Shown here piece after piece: positions 1 to 10,013 of a stretch of DNA of 34,190 bases (positions within the stretch are counted from its first letter, which is position 1; each line of letters opens with the position of its first letter). Location of the stretch: NCBI GenBank assembly GCA_009838625.1, contig VXRG01000186.1:1-34190 (forward strand), written 5' to 3'. The notes beneath the pieces were generated by a model that was not told the DNA's origin, ran no database searches, and saw only the letters and a program-made list of their open reading frames with translations. Position numbers and translations under genes: made by a program. The DNA is from Caldilineaceae bacterium SB0664_bin_27. GTDB lineage: Bacteria; Chloroflexota; Anaerolineae; Caldilineales; Caldilineaceae.

Positions 1-125
1 ATATCTCAACGAACAACATCGCCGCGGCCGGCCCGCAACCCGATCTCCTGCAGAGGCGCCGGCAGATTCCGTTCCTCGCTCCTCACGCCTCGCCTCTGTT
101 GCCACCCCAAATCTGTGATGCACCC

Positions 126-153
126 GGTCAGAGGTCAGTGGTTAGTGGTCAGA
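126..153 (+). repeat. Four tandem heptamers of GGTCAGT type
   Basis: Four consecutive 7-base units are read directly: GGTCAGA, GGTCAGT, GGTTAGT, GGTCAGA. Degenerate copies (GGTCAGC, GGCCAGC) follow at 201-214. The same heptamer recurs in opposite orientation at 15911-15931, also between genes. The function is unknown. Confidence 0.75.
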
Positions 154-187
154 GATGGCGGGCTGGGGCTGGGTGGGCAGCCACAAG

Positions 188-224
188 GCGGAACTGCAGA
201 GGTCAGCGGCCAGCGGAACTGCAG
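188..224 (+). repeat. Direct repeat of GCGGAACTGCAG
   Basis: The 12-mer GCGGAACTGCAG occurs at 188-199 and exactly again at 213-224, a 25-base period. The spacer is made of heptamer-like GGTCAGC/GGCCAGC units. This looks like expansion of an intergenic repeat rather than coding sequence. Confidence 0.7.
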
Positions 225-259
225 TGGTCGGTAGTGGAATGGCTGGGAGCGCGGTGGCA

Positions 260-280
260 GGTACGGGGCCCGCCCCTACC
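260..280. repeat. GC-rich inverted repeat
   Basis: GGTA, a bulged C and GGGG (260-268) pair with CCCCTACC (273-280) across a short loop. It lies next to the heptamer and 12-mer repeats and may be part of one dispersed intergenic repeat unit. Confidence 0.45.
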
Positions 281-390
281 GGAGATTGAGGGGGACGAGT
301 AGGAAAGTGCAGGGAGGTTTGCGCGCGTGGGTCGGGGGGGCGCTTCAGTTTGCGGAGAGAGCCCCAGATTATGCCTTCTGTATTCAGTAC

Positions 391-409
391 GGGTATCATA
401 TGGCTACCC
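391..409. promoter_or_regulatory. Small inverted repeat upstream of aconitase, possible operator
   Basis: GGGTA (391-395) is mirrored by TACCC (405-409) around a 9-base centre. Its position about 90 bases before the aconitase start would suit an operator. No regulator is known and the arms are short. Confidence 0.25.
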
Positions 410-500
410 ATCAGGAAACAGACAAGGCTGGGCGAGACGCTGTTTCTCCGTCCCGGCCAGCGCTATGAGACACCGTCAAACCAGTTTACAAGGGGGTGAA

Positions 501-3248
<2,748 letters not shown>

Positions 3249-3265
3249 GAAGGGAATAACAACTT

Positions 3266-5104
3266 ATGGCTGTACGTACGGAAGAAAAGCGGGAACGCTA
3301 CCAGATGTCGGGCTGGGATCTCTCCGCCCTTGTGCCGCCCGAGCCAGATGCCAACGGGTCCGGGTCATTAACCCCTTCCGCAGCTGATACCGAAGAGTTG
3401 CTGGCAGAGCTCGAACAGAATGTCACTGCTTTCGAGGGTCTGCGTGAAGAGATTTCAGCGCAAATGGGGCAGGCTAAGTTGATCGACGCCTTGCAGCAGT
3501 ACGAGGAGATCAGCGCCCAAGTCTACCGGCTCCTAGCCTACGGCAGCCTCTGGTTCTCGTCCAATACGCAGTCGCCCGATGCGCTTACTTACAACAACCG
3601 TATGCAGCAGGTGATGGCGGAGATTCAGAACCGGACGCTCTTCTTCAACCTCTGGTGGAAGGGGCTGGACGATGCAGACGCAGAAGCCCTGTTACCTGAT
3701 GCCGATACACACGAGGACTACCGGCACTTCCTCCTGGAAATGCGTCTCTCCAAACCATACATGTTGGAAGAGAGTTCAGAGCGCATTATCAACTTGAAGA
3801 ACACGAATGGCGTCAACGCGCTCGTCACAATCTATTCGATGTTGACGAACAGGCTGGAGTTTGAGCTGGAGGTGGACGGCGAGTTAAAGCAGATGACCCG
3901 CGAAGAGGTGATGGCACACGCCTACTCTGCTGATCCCGACATGCGCGCCGCCGCCTACCAGTGCCTTTACAAAGTGTATAAGGAAGAAGCGCCGATTCTG
4001 GCGCAGATCTATATCAACCTGGTGCGGGATTACCATAACGAAAACGTAACGTTGCGCAGCTACAGCTCGCCGATCGCCGTGCGCAATCTGAGCAACGACA
4101 TTCCCTACGATGCCGTACAGGCCCTGTTGGATGTTGCCCGCCGCAACGCGCCTCTCTTTCAGCGTTATTTCACGCTCAAGGCCAAGTGGCTGGGGATGGA
4201 CAAGCTGCGCCGCTACGACATTTACGCGCCCTTGATGGAGTCGTCACGGGACATTCCCTATGATGATGCGGTCGAGTTGGTTCTGGATACCTTTACCCGC
4301 TTTGACCTCGATTTCGCCGGCAAGGCCAAGCGCGTCTTCGACGACAACCACGTCGACAGCGAGGTGCGCAAAGGGAAGCGGGCCGGCGCCTTCTGCGCTA
4401 CGGTGATGCCGAGCATCACGCCCTACGTCCTGCTGAACTACACCAACAAGGTGCGCGACGTCGCCACCATCGCCCATGAACTGGGTCACGCCGTCCATAG
4501 CATGATGGCTGAGGATCACTCCATTCTGACACAGCACTCCTCGCTGCCGCTGGCAGAGACCGCGTCGGTCTTTGCCGAAATGGTGATGAACGAGCAGTTG
4601 CTGGCCGAGGAGAAGGATCCACTGGTGCGGCGCGAGATTCTGGCTGCCAGCGTCGACGACATCTACGCAACCGTCATGCGCCAGGCCTTCTTTGTTATCT
4701 TCGAAGAGGACGCCCATCGGGCCATCCAGGAGAACGCCTCTCCCCAGGAGTTGGAGCGTCTCTATTTCGAAAATCTGCAGGAGCAGTTCGGCGACAGTGT
4801 CGAGCTGTCAGACGAATTCCAGTATGAATGGGTCAGCATCCCCCACATCTATCACACGCCCTTTTACTGCTATGCCTACAGTTTCGGCCAGCTGCTTGTG
4901 CTCTCCCTCTTCCGGCGCTACCAACAGGAGGGCGACGCCTTCAAGCCGGGCTATCTGAGAATGCTGGCGCGCGGCGGCTCTGCACGGCCGCAGGAGATTC
5001 TGGAGGAGGCCGGCATCGATATGACCGATCCCGACTTCTGGCAGGCCGGCTTCGATGTGATCCGGGATATGATCGACGAGCTGGAGGCGATGACGGTTTC
5101 CTGA
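3266..5104 (+). CDS. pepF: M3-family oligoendopeptidase (PepF-like)
   Basis: A cytosolic zinc metallopeptidase of the M3 family, expected to trim short peptides released by proteases. The product is 612 residues, typical of the PepF/M3B group. The zinc motif HELGH is at residues 404-408, with His404 and His408 as ligands and Glu405 catalytic. The third ligand is probably Glu431 in LAETAS, about 27 residues on, as the family requires. The C-terminal part carries the Y- and H-rich substrate-closing segment (PHIYHTPFYCYAY). No signal peptide is present. The ATG at 3266 follows AGAAGGGA. It sits 17 bases after acnA and may be co-transcribed with it; a strong hairpin ends the unit at 5146-5174. 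The exact subfamily (PepF or related) is not settled. Confidence 0.92.
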   Translation: MAVRTEEKRERYQMSGWDLSALVPPEPDANGSGSLTPSAADTEELLAELEQNVTAFEGLREEISAQMGQAKLIDALQQYEEISAQVYRLLAYGSLWFSSNTQSPDALTYNNRMQQVMAEIQNRTLFFNLWWKGLDDADAEALLPDADTHEDYRHFLLEMRLSKPYMLEESSERIINLKNTNGVNALVTIYSMLTNRLEFELEVDGELKQMTREEVMAHAYSADPDMRAAAYQCLYKVYKEEAPILAQIYINLVRDYHNENVTLRSYSSPIAVRNLSNDIPYDAVQALLDVARRNAPLFQRYFTLKAKWLGMDKLRRYDIYAPLMESSRDIPYDDAVELVLDTFTRFDLDFAGKAKRVFDDNHVDSEVRKGKRAGAFCATVMPSITPYVLLNYTNKVRDVATIAHELGHAVHSMMAEDHSILTQHSSLPLAETASVFAEMVMNEQLLAEEKDPLVRREILAASVDDIYATVMRQAFFVIFEEDAHRAIQENASPQELERLYFENLQEQFGDSVELSDEFQYEWVSIPHIYHTPFYCYAYSFGQLLVLSLFRRYQQEGDAFKPGYLRMLARGGSARPQEILEEAGIDMTDPDFWQAGFDVIRDMIDELEAMTVS

Positions 5105-5145
5105 ATCAGCCAGTGTCGGATCCGGAGTTGTTCGGCAGCCAGTTT

Positions 5146-5174
5146 GAGGAGCCCTCCAGTCAGGCGGGCTCCTC
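5146..5174 (+). terminator. Hairpin terminator after the peptidase gene
   Basis: GAGGAGCCC (5146-5154) is perfectly complementary to GGGCTCCTC (5166-5174) across an 11-base loop. It lies 41 bases after the peptidase stop. Only a weak T-rich stretch follows, so release may not be purely intrinsic. Confidence 0.65.
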
Positions 5175-5327
5175 TACCCTCGCATTCTTCCTCACGTTCA
5201 GGCAAGCATTCAATCAGGTTTTATCTGAGTCCAAGTCTGTTTACCCGGGCCCCACCGTGTGAGTGCTGGCGCCTCGCCCGGATTTCCTTCCTTCAAAGTC
5301 TTCCAGCATTTTGGGGATCTGCAGGCT

Positions 5328-5343
5328 GATTCGAAAGCGAATC
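5328..5343. promoter_or_regulatory. Inverted repeat GATTCG-N4-CGAATC
   Basis: A perfect 6-base inverted repeat (5328-5333 and 5338-5343) with a 4-base centre, about 100 bases before the DUF6883 gene. It could be an operator half-site pair or a small hairpin. Confidence 0.35.
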
Positions 5344-5361
5344 GTATCAAAATCAAAAATG

Positions 5362-5390
5362 TGACAACTGTCAGTCTGTTGCCAACTGAC
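5362..5390. promoter_or_regulatory. Operator-like palindromes before the DUF6883/DUF4926 pair
   Basis: TGACA-AC-TGTCA (5362-5373) is a perfect palindrome. It overlaps a second inverted repeat, GTCAGT (5370-5375) with ACTGAC (5385-5390). The second repeat covers the candidate -35 box, so a bound protein would block transcription. Such placement is common for autoregulated small two-gene modules. No binding protein is identified here. Confidence 0.45.
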
Positions 5391-5406
5391 CCAACCGAAA
5401 TATTTT
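5379..5406 (+). promoter_or_regulatory. Candidate sigma70-type promoter for the DUF6883/DUF4926 pair
   Basis: The -35 box TTGCCA (5379-5384) and -10 box TATTTT (5401-5406) are separated by 16 bases. Transcription would start near 5413, about 18 bases before the first ATG, giving a very short leader with only a weak ribosome site. Confidence 0.45.
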
Positions 5407-5430
5407 AGAACGAGTGGACACACAGATTCG

Positions 5431-5784
5431 ATGACCTTGAAATTGCCAAACGCGGAATTGGCTTATGTTGACCCCTTGAAAGTGACAGGCTATCTGCTAT
5501 CACTTGACCATCCACAGGGTAAGAGCAAAGCCGATTTCTTTTCGAGGTTCGGGTTTCATCGAGATCGCTGGGAGGTATTGGCTGAGGCGCTCCTTACTCA
5601 TGCCTCGCGCCATCGTGTCGTCAGTACTGTAGACACCGTCAATGGCATCCGCTATACTGTGGACGGCAGACTCGACACACCTGACGGGCGAAATCCGTTC
5701 GTCAGAGCAGTTTGGGGCGTCGAAAAGCCGGGTACTGCCCCCAGGTTGATTACGGCCTATCCGCTAAGGAGAAGCAATGTTTAA
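5431..5784 (+). CDS. DUF6883-like small protein
   Basis: A 117-residue protein resembling the DUF6883 family: an N-terminal LPNAELAY motif, then a V-TGYLLS-DHP-G-SKA-FF segment, a central alpha region, and a C-terminal beta part ending in a W-x-V-E...PRLITAYP pattern. The compact basic core with conserved TGYLL and ITAYP ends suggests a small alpha/beta enzyme or toxin-like domain, but no catalytic residue can be assigned from sequence alone. There is no signal peptide or membrane segment. The last 8 bases overlap the start of the DUF4926-like gene, so the two are translated together. Base composition is lower in GC than the neighbours, suggesting horizontal arrival. The family name rests on recalled pattern, not a search. 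Confidence 0.7.
   Translation: MTLKLPNAELAYVDPLKVTGYLLSLDHPQGKSKADFFSRFGFHRDRWEVLAEALLTHASRHRVVSTVDTVNGIRYTVDGRLDTPDGRNPFVRAVWGVEKPGTAPRLITAYPLRRSNV
5764..5770 (+). promoter_or_regulatory. Ribosome binding site inside the DUF6883 gene for the DUF4926 gene
   Basis: TAAGGAG lies six bases before the ATG at 5777, within the final codons of the upstream gene. It is much stronger than the site of the first gene, so the second product is probably made in excess, as expected of an antitoxin or immunity protein. Confidence 0.6.
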
Positions 5785-6010
5785 GGAGCTCGATTGCGTA
5801 GTACTCACCACAGATATTCTTGAGGACGGACTCAGGAAGTCCGATGTGGGAACGGTCGTGCACGCATATCCTGAAGGACGCGCCTTTATCGTGGAATTCC
5901 TGACGCTGGACGGCAGCACTGCGGCTGTCACAGAGGTGCTGCCATCTCAGATTCGGGCCGTTACGGCAAGTGACATTTCGCACGCTCGCACGATTGAGGT
6001 TCAGGCATAG
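5777..6010 (+). CDS. DUF4926-like small protein
   Basis: A 77-residue protein matching the DUF4926 pattern: LDCVVLTTDI at the start, a central L-KSDVGTVVHAYPEG segment, then a beta strand (FIVEFLTLDG) and a short V-PSQIRAV ending. The family looks like a small SH3-like beta barrel and often sits beside small uncharacterised genes. Here it overlaps the DUF6883-like gene by 8 bases and has a strong SD (TAAGGAG). In a two-gene module this acidic second product would be the partner or antidote. No DNA-binding helix-turn-helix is visible, so if the palindromes upstream are bound by a module protein, the mode is unclear. Confidence 0.7.
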   Translation: MFKELDCVVLTTDILEDGLRKSDVGTVVHAYPEGRAFIVEFLTLDGSTAAVTEVLPSQIRAVTASDISHARTIEVQA

Positions 6011-6268
6011 CTCCCACCGGACCTAATTGGCTGTATACCGAGCTAAGGATTCCGATTAGGCACTTTCTCAAAGCCGCGGCAGACTCTCTCCGTCGCGTAA
6101 GAAAGTTCGAATCTATCTCGCAGTTAGCGAAAAAAGGCAGAAGAGAAAAAAGTGGGGTACTTCCCAGTGTGCCTGACTTTCGAAGAGTTTGCGTGATTGG
6201 CGCCCCCTGGAACTGCAATCAACCGGCCTCGAACTCTTTTGAGTCAACTATACGTGGAAGGCCGTACA
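6011..6268. other. Non-coding region between DUF4926 and rel
   Basis: No convincing gene is found on either strand. A hairpin sits at 6022-6060. The rest is of mixed composition with no recognised motif. Confidence 0.5.
6022..6060 (+). terminator. Possible terminator of the small-gene pair
   Basis: CCTAATTGG (6022-6030) pairs with CCGATTAGG (6052-6060), nine pairs including one G-U, around a 21-base loop. It lies 12 bases after the DUF4926 stop. There is no long T run, so this is tentative. Confidence 0.4.
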
Positions 6269-6329
6269 GGAGGTTCGTTTGGGTAGGTTATCCTTATTCC
6301 TCGCCTACCCGACCAAACGTCGAACCTCC
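6269..6329 (-). repeat. Long interrupted inverted repeat spanning the rel stop codon
   Basis: GGAGGTTCG and TTTGGGTAGG (6269-6287) are mirrored by CCTACCC, CAAA and CGAACCTCC (6304-6310, 6313-6316, 6321-6329). The right arm encodes the last residues and stop of rel. In the rel transcript this forms a long hairpin with small bulges. It may end transcription or protect the 3' end; no T run follows. Confidence 0.6.
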
Positions 6330-8656
6330 AGCACATTCGGCAGACGCTCTATTCGCGTCATGATGCGAGTTAACTGCGATATATTTGACAGTTCCAACGT
6401 GGCGTTGATCAGAGCCATATTGTTCTTCATCCCCGTCACAGCTTCAGCCGACCGCATGTTGATCTTCTCGTCGGCGACAAGGCCGGTCACGTCCCGCAGC
6501 AGGCCGGCGCGATCGTAGGCCTTGACTTGGATGCTGACCGGGTACATCTCCTCGCTCTTGGCGCCCCACTGCACTTCGACCAGCCGTGCGTGGTCCGCCC
6601 GTTGGATCAGAGAGGCGATATTGGGGCAGTTGGTCTTGTGGATCGAGACGCCGCGGCCTTTGGTCACGTAGCCGACGATCGGGTCGCCGGGCACCGGGTT
6701 GCAGCAGCGCGCCGGATGCGCCAGCACACCGTCCAGACCTGCAACCTGCACGCCGTCGATTGAGACTGTGCGCTGCGGGGCTTGCTTGGGGAGTTGCTCC
6801 GGCTCTTCTTCGCTCTCCTGGCTGCGCTCGTATTCGATCACCCGTTGGGCGATCGTCTGGCTCGTCACATCGCCATAACCGATGGCGGCCAGGAAGTCGT
6901 CCAGTCCCTCAAACCCGCAAATGCGGGCGACAAGCTCGTAGGGCTGGTCTACGCTCAACCGTTTCAAATCCTTTTCCAGGATCTGACGGCCCTGTGCGAT
7001 ATTCTCTTCCCTGGCCTGTTTGCGGAACCAGGTGCGGATTTTCCCGCGCGCCCGCGTCGTCGCGACGTAACCCATATTGGGGTTGATCCAGTCGCGACTG
7101 GGTCCGCCCCGCTTGGCCGAGATTACCTCGACCTGGTCGCCGTTATGCAGTTGGAAGTCAAGGGGTACTAGCCGGCCATTCACCTTTGCCCCGCGGCAGC
7201 GGTGGCCCAGCTCCGTGTGAACACGGTAGGCGAAGTCGATAGGTGTCGAGCTGTGCGGCAGGTCGATTACATCCCCGCGCGGAGTAAAGACGTAGACCCG
7301 GTCCTGAAATACGTCGGTCTTCATCCCGCTGACGAACTCCTGGGCATCGGTCACGTCCTGGCGCCACTCCATCAGCTGGCGAATCCAGGCGATCTTGTTG
7401 TCCAGATACTGGTTGGCCTGCCTGCCCTCCTTGTAGCGCCAGTGGGCGGCGATACCGAACTCGGCCACCTGGTGCATTTCTTGTGTACGGATCTGCACCT
7501 CCATCGGCTTGCCGTTCGAGCCGACCACGGCGGTGTGCAGGCTGCGGTACATATTGTCCTTCGGGCTGGCGATATAGTCGTCGAATTCGCCCGGGATCGG
7601 CCGCCAGTGGCTGTGGACAACACCCAATGTCGCGTAGCAGTCCGCAATCGAATCGACAATGATGCGGAAGCCGTGAATGTCGTAGATCTGGTCGAAAGGC
7701 ACTTCTTTGCGCCGCATCTTTCGATAGATGCCGTAGATATGCTTGGGGCGCCCGTCGATGTTCGCATTGATTCCCGCGTCGATCAACGCCTTTGCCAGCG
7801 TCTCCCGCGTCTCATCCATCCAGCTGACCCGCTCGGCCCGCTTCTGGTCCATCGCCCGCGACAGATTCCGATATGTCACCGGCTCAAGATAGCGAAAACT
7901 GAGGTCCTCCAACTCCCACTTGATCTGCCAGATCCCCAGTCGATTCGCAAGGGGGGCGAAGATCTCCAGTGTCTCGCGGGCAATGCGGCGGCGCTTGTGT
8001 TCCGGGTGGCCCTCCAATGTGCGCATGTTGTGGACGCGATCCGCCAGCTTGATGAGCACCACACGGATGTCCTCGACCATGGCCAGGAACATCTTGCGCA
8101 GGCTTTCGGCCTTCTCATCGGCGACGCTGTGGCGCATTTTGCTCAACTCTTTAATGCGGTTGAGCTTTGTCACGCCGTCCACCAGCTCGGCAATCTCCCA
8201 GTTAAAGTTCTTATTCAGATAGTCGATGGTGTAGACGGAATCCTCTACCACGTCGTGCAGAAGCGCTGCGGCAAGAGTGTCCGCGTCCAGCTGCAGCTCC
8301 GCCAGAATATAGGTTACGTCGATCGGGTGCAGGATGTAAGGTTCGCCCGTCATGCGCGTCTGTTCGCGATGGGCGTCGCTGGCGACCAGGTAGGCGCGCA
8401 GTATCATCAGCCTTTCATCGGCGCTGAAATAGTCGGGCAGCTTCTTGTACAGCTCTTCAAGCGCTTTGATTTCGTGCAGGTTCAGGAGCGGCTGAAGGAA
8501 CAACTTGCCGCCACTTACAGGGGGTATGGCCTCAAGAGGAATGCTTCGTAGAAGCCTACTGTCCGTAGGAAGACCGTTATTCTCTGAGTTTGCAAGGTCT
8601 GTCTGGTCGCTGAGGTCCGCAGCGGTGAGGTCCGGCGCCAGTTTCGTGCCAGCCAT
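6305..8656 (-). CDS. rel: Long RSH protein: (p)ppGpp synthetase/hydrolase (Rel)
   Basis: Makes and degrades the stringent-response alarmones pppGpp/ppGpp in the cytoplasm. Domain order (783 residues): HD hydrolase with His110, HD at 134-135 and ED at 138-139, plus LADRVHN near 204-210; synthetase domain with DIHGFRIIV and SLHT; TGS (VYVFTPRGDVIDLP); a Cys-rich zinc-finger-like region (HPARCCNPVPGD); and a C-terminal ACT domain. The hydrolase residues look intact, so it should be bifunctional. The synthetase loop, however, reads EFDD (357-360), the acidic form usual in synthetase-only RelA, rather than RFKD. The start is taken as the ATG at 8656 because AAAAGGG lies six bases before it; an in-frame ATG at 8677 has its AAAGG directly abutting. 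A good promoter is at 8740-8769. The gene appears monocistronic. Confidence 0.96.
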   Translation of the reverse strand: MAGTKLAPDLTAADLSDQTDLANSENNGLPTDSRLLRSIPLEAIPPVSGGKLFLQPLLNLHEIKALEELYKKLPDYFSADERLMILRAYLVASDAHREQTRMTGEPYILHPIDVTYILAELQLDADTLAAALLHDVVEDSVYTIDYLNKNFNWEIAELVDGVTKLNRIKELSKMRHSVADEKAESLRKMFLAMVEDIRVVLIKLADRVHNMRTLEGHPEHKRRRIARETLEIFAPLANRLGIWQIKWELEDLSFRYLEPVTYRNLSRAMDQKRAERVSWMDETRETLAKALIDAGINANIDGRPKHIYGIYRKMRRKEVPFDQIYDIHGFRIIVDSIADCYATLGVVHSHWRPIPGEFDDYIASPKDNMYRSLHTAVVGSNGKPMEVQIRTQEMHQVAEFGIAAHWRYKEGRQANQYLDNKIAWIRQLMEWRQDVTDAQEFVSGMKTDVFQDRVYVFTPRGDVIDLPHSSTPIDFAYRVHTELGHRCRGAKVNGRLVPLDFQLHNGDQVEVISAKRGGPSRDWINPNMGYVATTRARGKIRTWFRKQAREENIAQGRQILEKDLKRLSVDQPYELVARICGFEGLDDFLAAIGYGDVTSQTIAQRVIEYERSQESEEEPEQLPKQAPQRTVSIDGVQVAGLDGVLAHPARCCNPVPGDPIVGYVTKGRGVSIHKTNCPNIASLIQRADHARLVEVQWGAKSEEMYPVSIQVKAYDRAGLLRDVTGLVADEKINMRSAEAVTGMKNNMALINATLELSNISQLTRIMTRIERLPNVLEVRRLVG

Positions 8657-8677
8657 TGCTAGCCCTTTTCGTTGCAT

Positions 8678-9047
8678 CCTTTCATATGATGAACAGCGTT
8701 TGTGTTCAATCTCCTGACTTCGTACTGGAATTGGCCCGCATTATAGCAAGGAAAGGGTAGGCGTCGCAATGCGGCAGAAAAGGCCCCCAAACTGACGCCC
8801 CCGTAGTCCATAAGTGACCGATTTCGGGAAATTACACTGGAATTTCAGGCTTAGTGCCTCTCTTTGGACTGCTACCGGGCCCTCGCGTTCGCGAATCGTC
8901 TATAAGAGACGGGTCCTGTTCAGTCCACCTACGAAGGGTCTATGAAACGACGCGCAGGGTCATACCGGCCCGCGCGAGCCGGCGCGAGCCGAAAAAATTC
9001 GCTCTCTCGATACGGTCTATATCTACACGTTCTGGGGCGTCAGTCGG
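8678..9047. other. Non-coding region between rel and miaA
   Basis: No gene is recognised in this roughly 370-base stretch. It contains the rel promoter (8740-8769), a short hairpin CGTCT-N5-AGACG (8897-8911) and a near-tandem GC-rich repeat of CGCGAGCC (8973-8990) followed by an A run. Both flanking genes are on the minus strand. No clear terminator of the miaA operon is seen. Confidence 0.5.
8740..8769 (-). promoter_or_regulatory. Sigma70-type promoter of rel
   Basis: On the minus strand, TTGCGA (8764-8769) is followed after 18 bases by a perfect TATAAT (8740-8745). Transcription would start about 75 bases before the chosen rel ATG. Confidence 0.7.
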
Positions 9048-10013
9048 TCACCGGCAATGATGTCGCGATGGAAGAAAACCGGCGGCCAGCTTTCGGATGG
9101 CCGGCCGGGGCGCTTGCGAAACGTCAAACCAGTGGACGTCGGGGATGCGGCGGAACCAGGTATACTGGTGGCGGACGAAGCGGTGGGTCTCTATCTGTAT
9201 GCGTTCAACGGCAGCCTGCAGGGTGAGCTCTCCGCGTAGATGTGCAGCGATCTCCTGGTATCCCAGGCTGGAAAGGGCCGGCAGGTCAGGCGAATAGCCC
9301 GCTGCCAGCAGCGACTTCATTTCCTCAACCAGGCCGGCCTCAACCATATCGTGAACACGGCGGTCGATGCGTTCGTGCAAGAGCGGGCGCGGCAGGTCCA
9401 GGCCGATTTTCAGAATCCGATAGGGCGGGGGTGCGGCCGACTCCAGCTCGCTCTTGCGGCGGCCTGTCGTCTGCACTATCTCAAGCGCTCTGACGACCCG
9501 GCGCAGATTGTTTGGGTGGATCTGAGCGGCCGCTTCAGGGTCGGAGGCTCGGAGACGCGTGTGCAGCGCCTCACGGCCGTTGTCCAGCGCAAACTTCTCG
9601 AGTTCGGCCCGCAGTGCCGGGTTGGGCGCGACCTCCGGGATCTGCAATCCCTCAACAACCGCCCGCAGATACAGTGCCGAACCGCCTACGAGGAAGGGCA
9701 CGCGTCCCCTCCGGTGAACGCCGTCGATGACACTGAAGGCCATCTGCTGGTAGGTCGCCAGCGCCATCTGTTTGTCGGGTGGCTGTATGTCGACAAGGTG
9801 GTGGGGGATCTGCGCCTGCTCCAGCGCACTCGGCTTGGCGGTGCCGATGTCCATGCCGCGGTAGATCTGGCGGCTGTCGGCGCCCACAATCTCGCCGTCA
9901 AAGCGCGCCGCGAGGTCAAGGCTGAGAGAGGTCTTGCCGACAGCCGTCGGTCCCAGGATCACGATCAGGGGCGGGGCCGCCGTCTCGGACGCCTGCTCAT
10001 CCGGTGACGGCAT
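9048..10013 (-). CDS. miaA: tRNA dimethylallyltransferase
   Basis: Transfers a dimethylallyl group from DMAPP to N6 of A37 in tRNAs that read codons beginning with U, an aid to decoding accuracy. The protein has 321 residues, slightly longer than the usual 300-316. The P-loop GPTAVGKT is at residues 21-28, followed by ADSRQIYRGMDIGTAKP, then GGSALYLRAVVEG and the C-terminal SLGYQEIAAHL and RHQYTWFRR motifs typical of MiaA. Two starts are possible. The ATG at 10013 has GTGGAG ten bases upstream; a GTG at 10031 adds six residues but has no SD. Either overlaps the 3' end of the yraN gene, so translation is coupled. It is the last gene of the SPFH-yraN-miaA operon. Confidence 0.95.
   Translation of the reverse strand: MPSPDEQASETAAPPLIVILGPTAVGKTSLSLDLAARFDGEIVGADSRQIYRGMDIGTAKPSALEQAQIPHHLVDIQPPDKQMALATYQQMAFSVIDGVHRRGRVPFLVGGSALYLRAVVEGLQIPEVAPNPALRAELEKFALDNGREALHTRLRASDPEAAAQIHPNNLRRVVRALEIVQTTGRRKSELESAAPPPYRILKIGLDLPRPLLHERIDRRVHDMVEAGLVEEMKSLLAAGYSPDLPALSSLGYQEIAAHLRGELTLQAAVERIQIETHRFVRHQYTWFRRIPDVHWFDVSQAPRPAIRKLAAGFLPSRHHCR

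Larger units (their letters stand above)
1..500. other. Non-coding left end of window, upstream of aconitase
   Basis: No convincing gene is seen here. The small reading frames have no family resemblance and overlap repeats. A minus-strand ATG at 16-18 reads outward off the window edge and could be the start of a divergent gene, but only six codons are visible. The stretch holds heptamer repeats (126-153), a duplicated 12-mer (188-199 and 213-224), a GC-rich inverted repeat (260-280) and a small inverted repeat (391-409) about 90 bases before the aconitase start. No good sigma70 promoter could be fixed. Confidence 0.6.
5175..5430. other. Intergenic region with promoter and palindromes for the small-gene pair
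   Basis: This is noticeably AT-richer than the flanking housekeeping genes. No gene is seen. The right half contains the inverted repeats at 5328-5343, 5362-5373 and 5370-5390 and a candidate promoter at 5379-5406. Confidence 0.55.

Noticed and set aside
7202..8551. 449-codon open frame antisense to rel
   Set aside because: The minus-strand rel domains explain this region fully; the plus frame is a codon-bias artefact.
8897..8990. Possible small RNA or tRNA between miaA and rel
   Set aside because: Only a 5-bp hairpin and a GC-rich direct repeat are visible; no cloverleaf or known RNA pattern.
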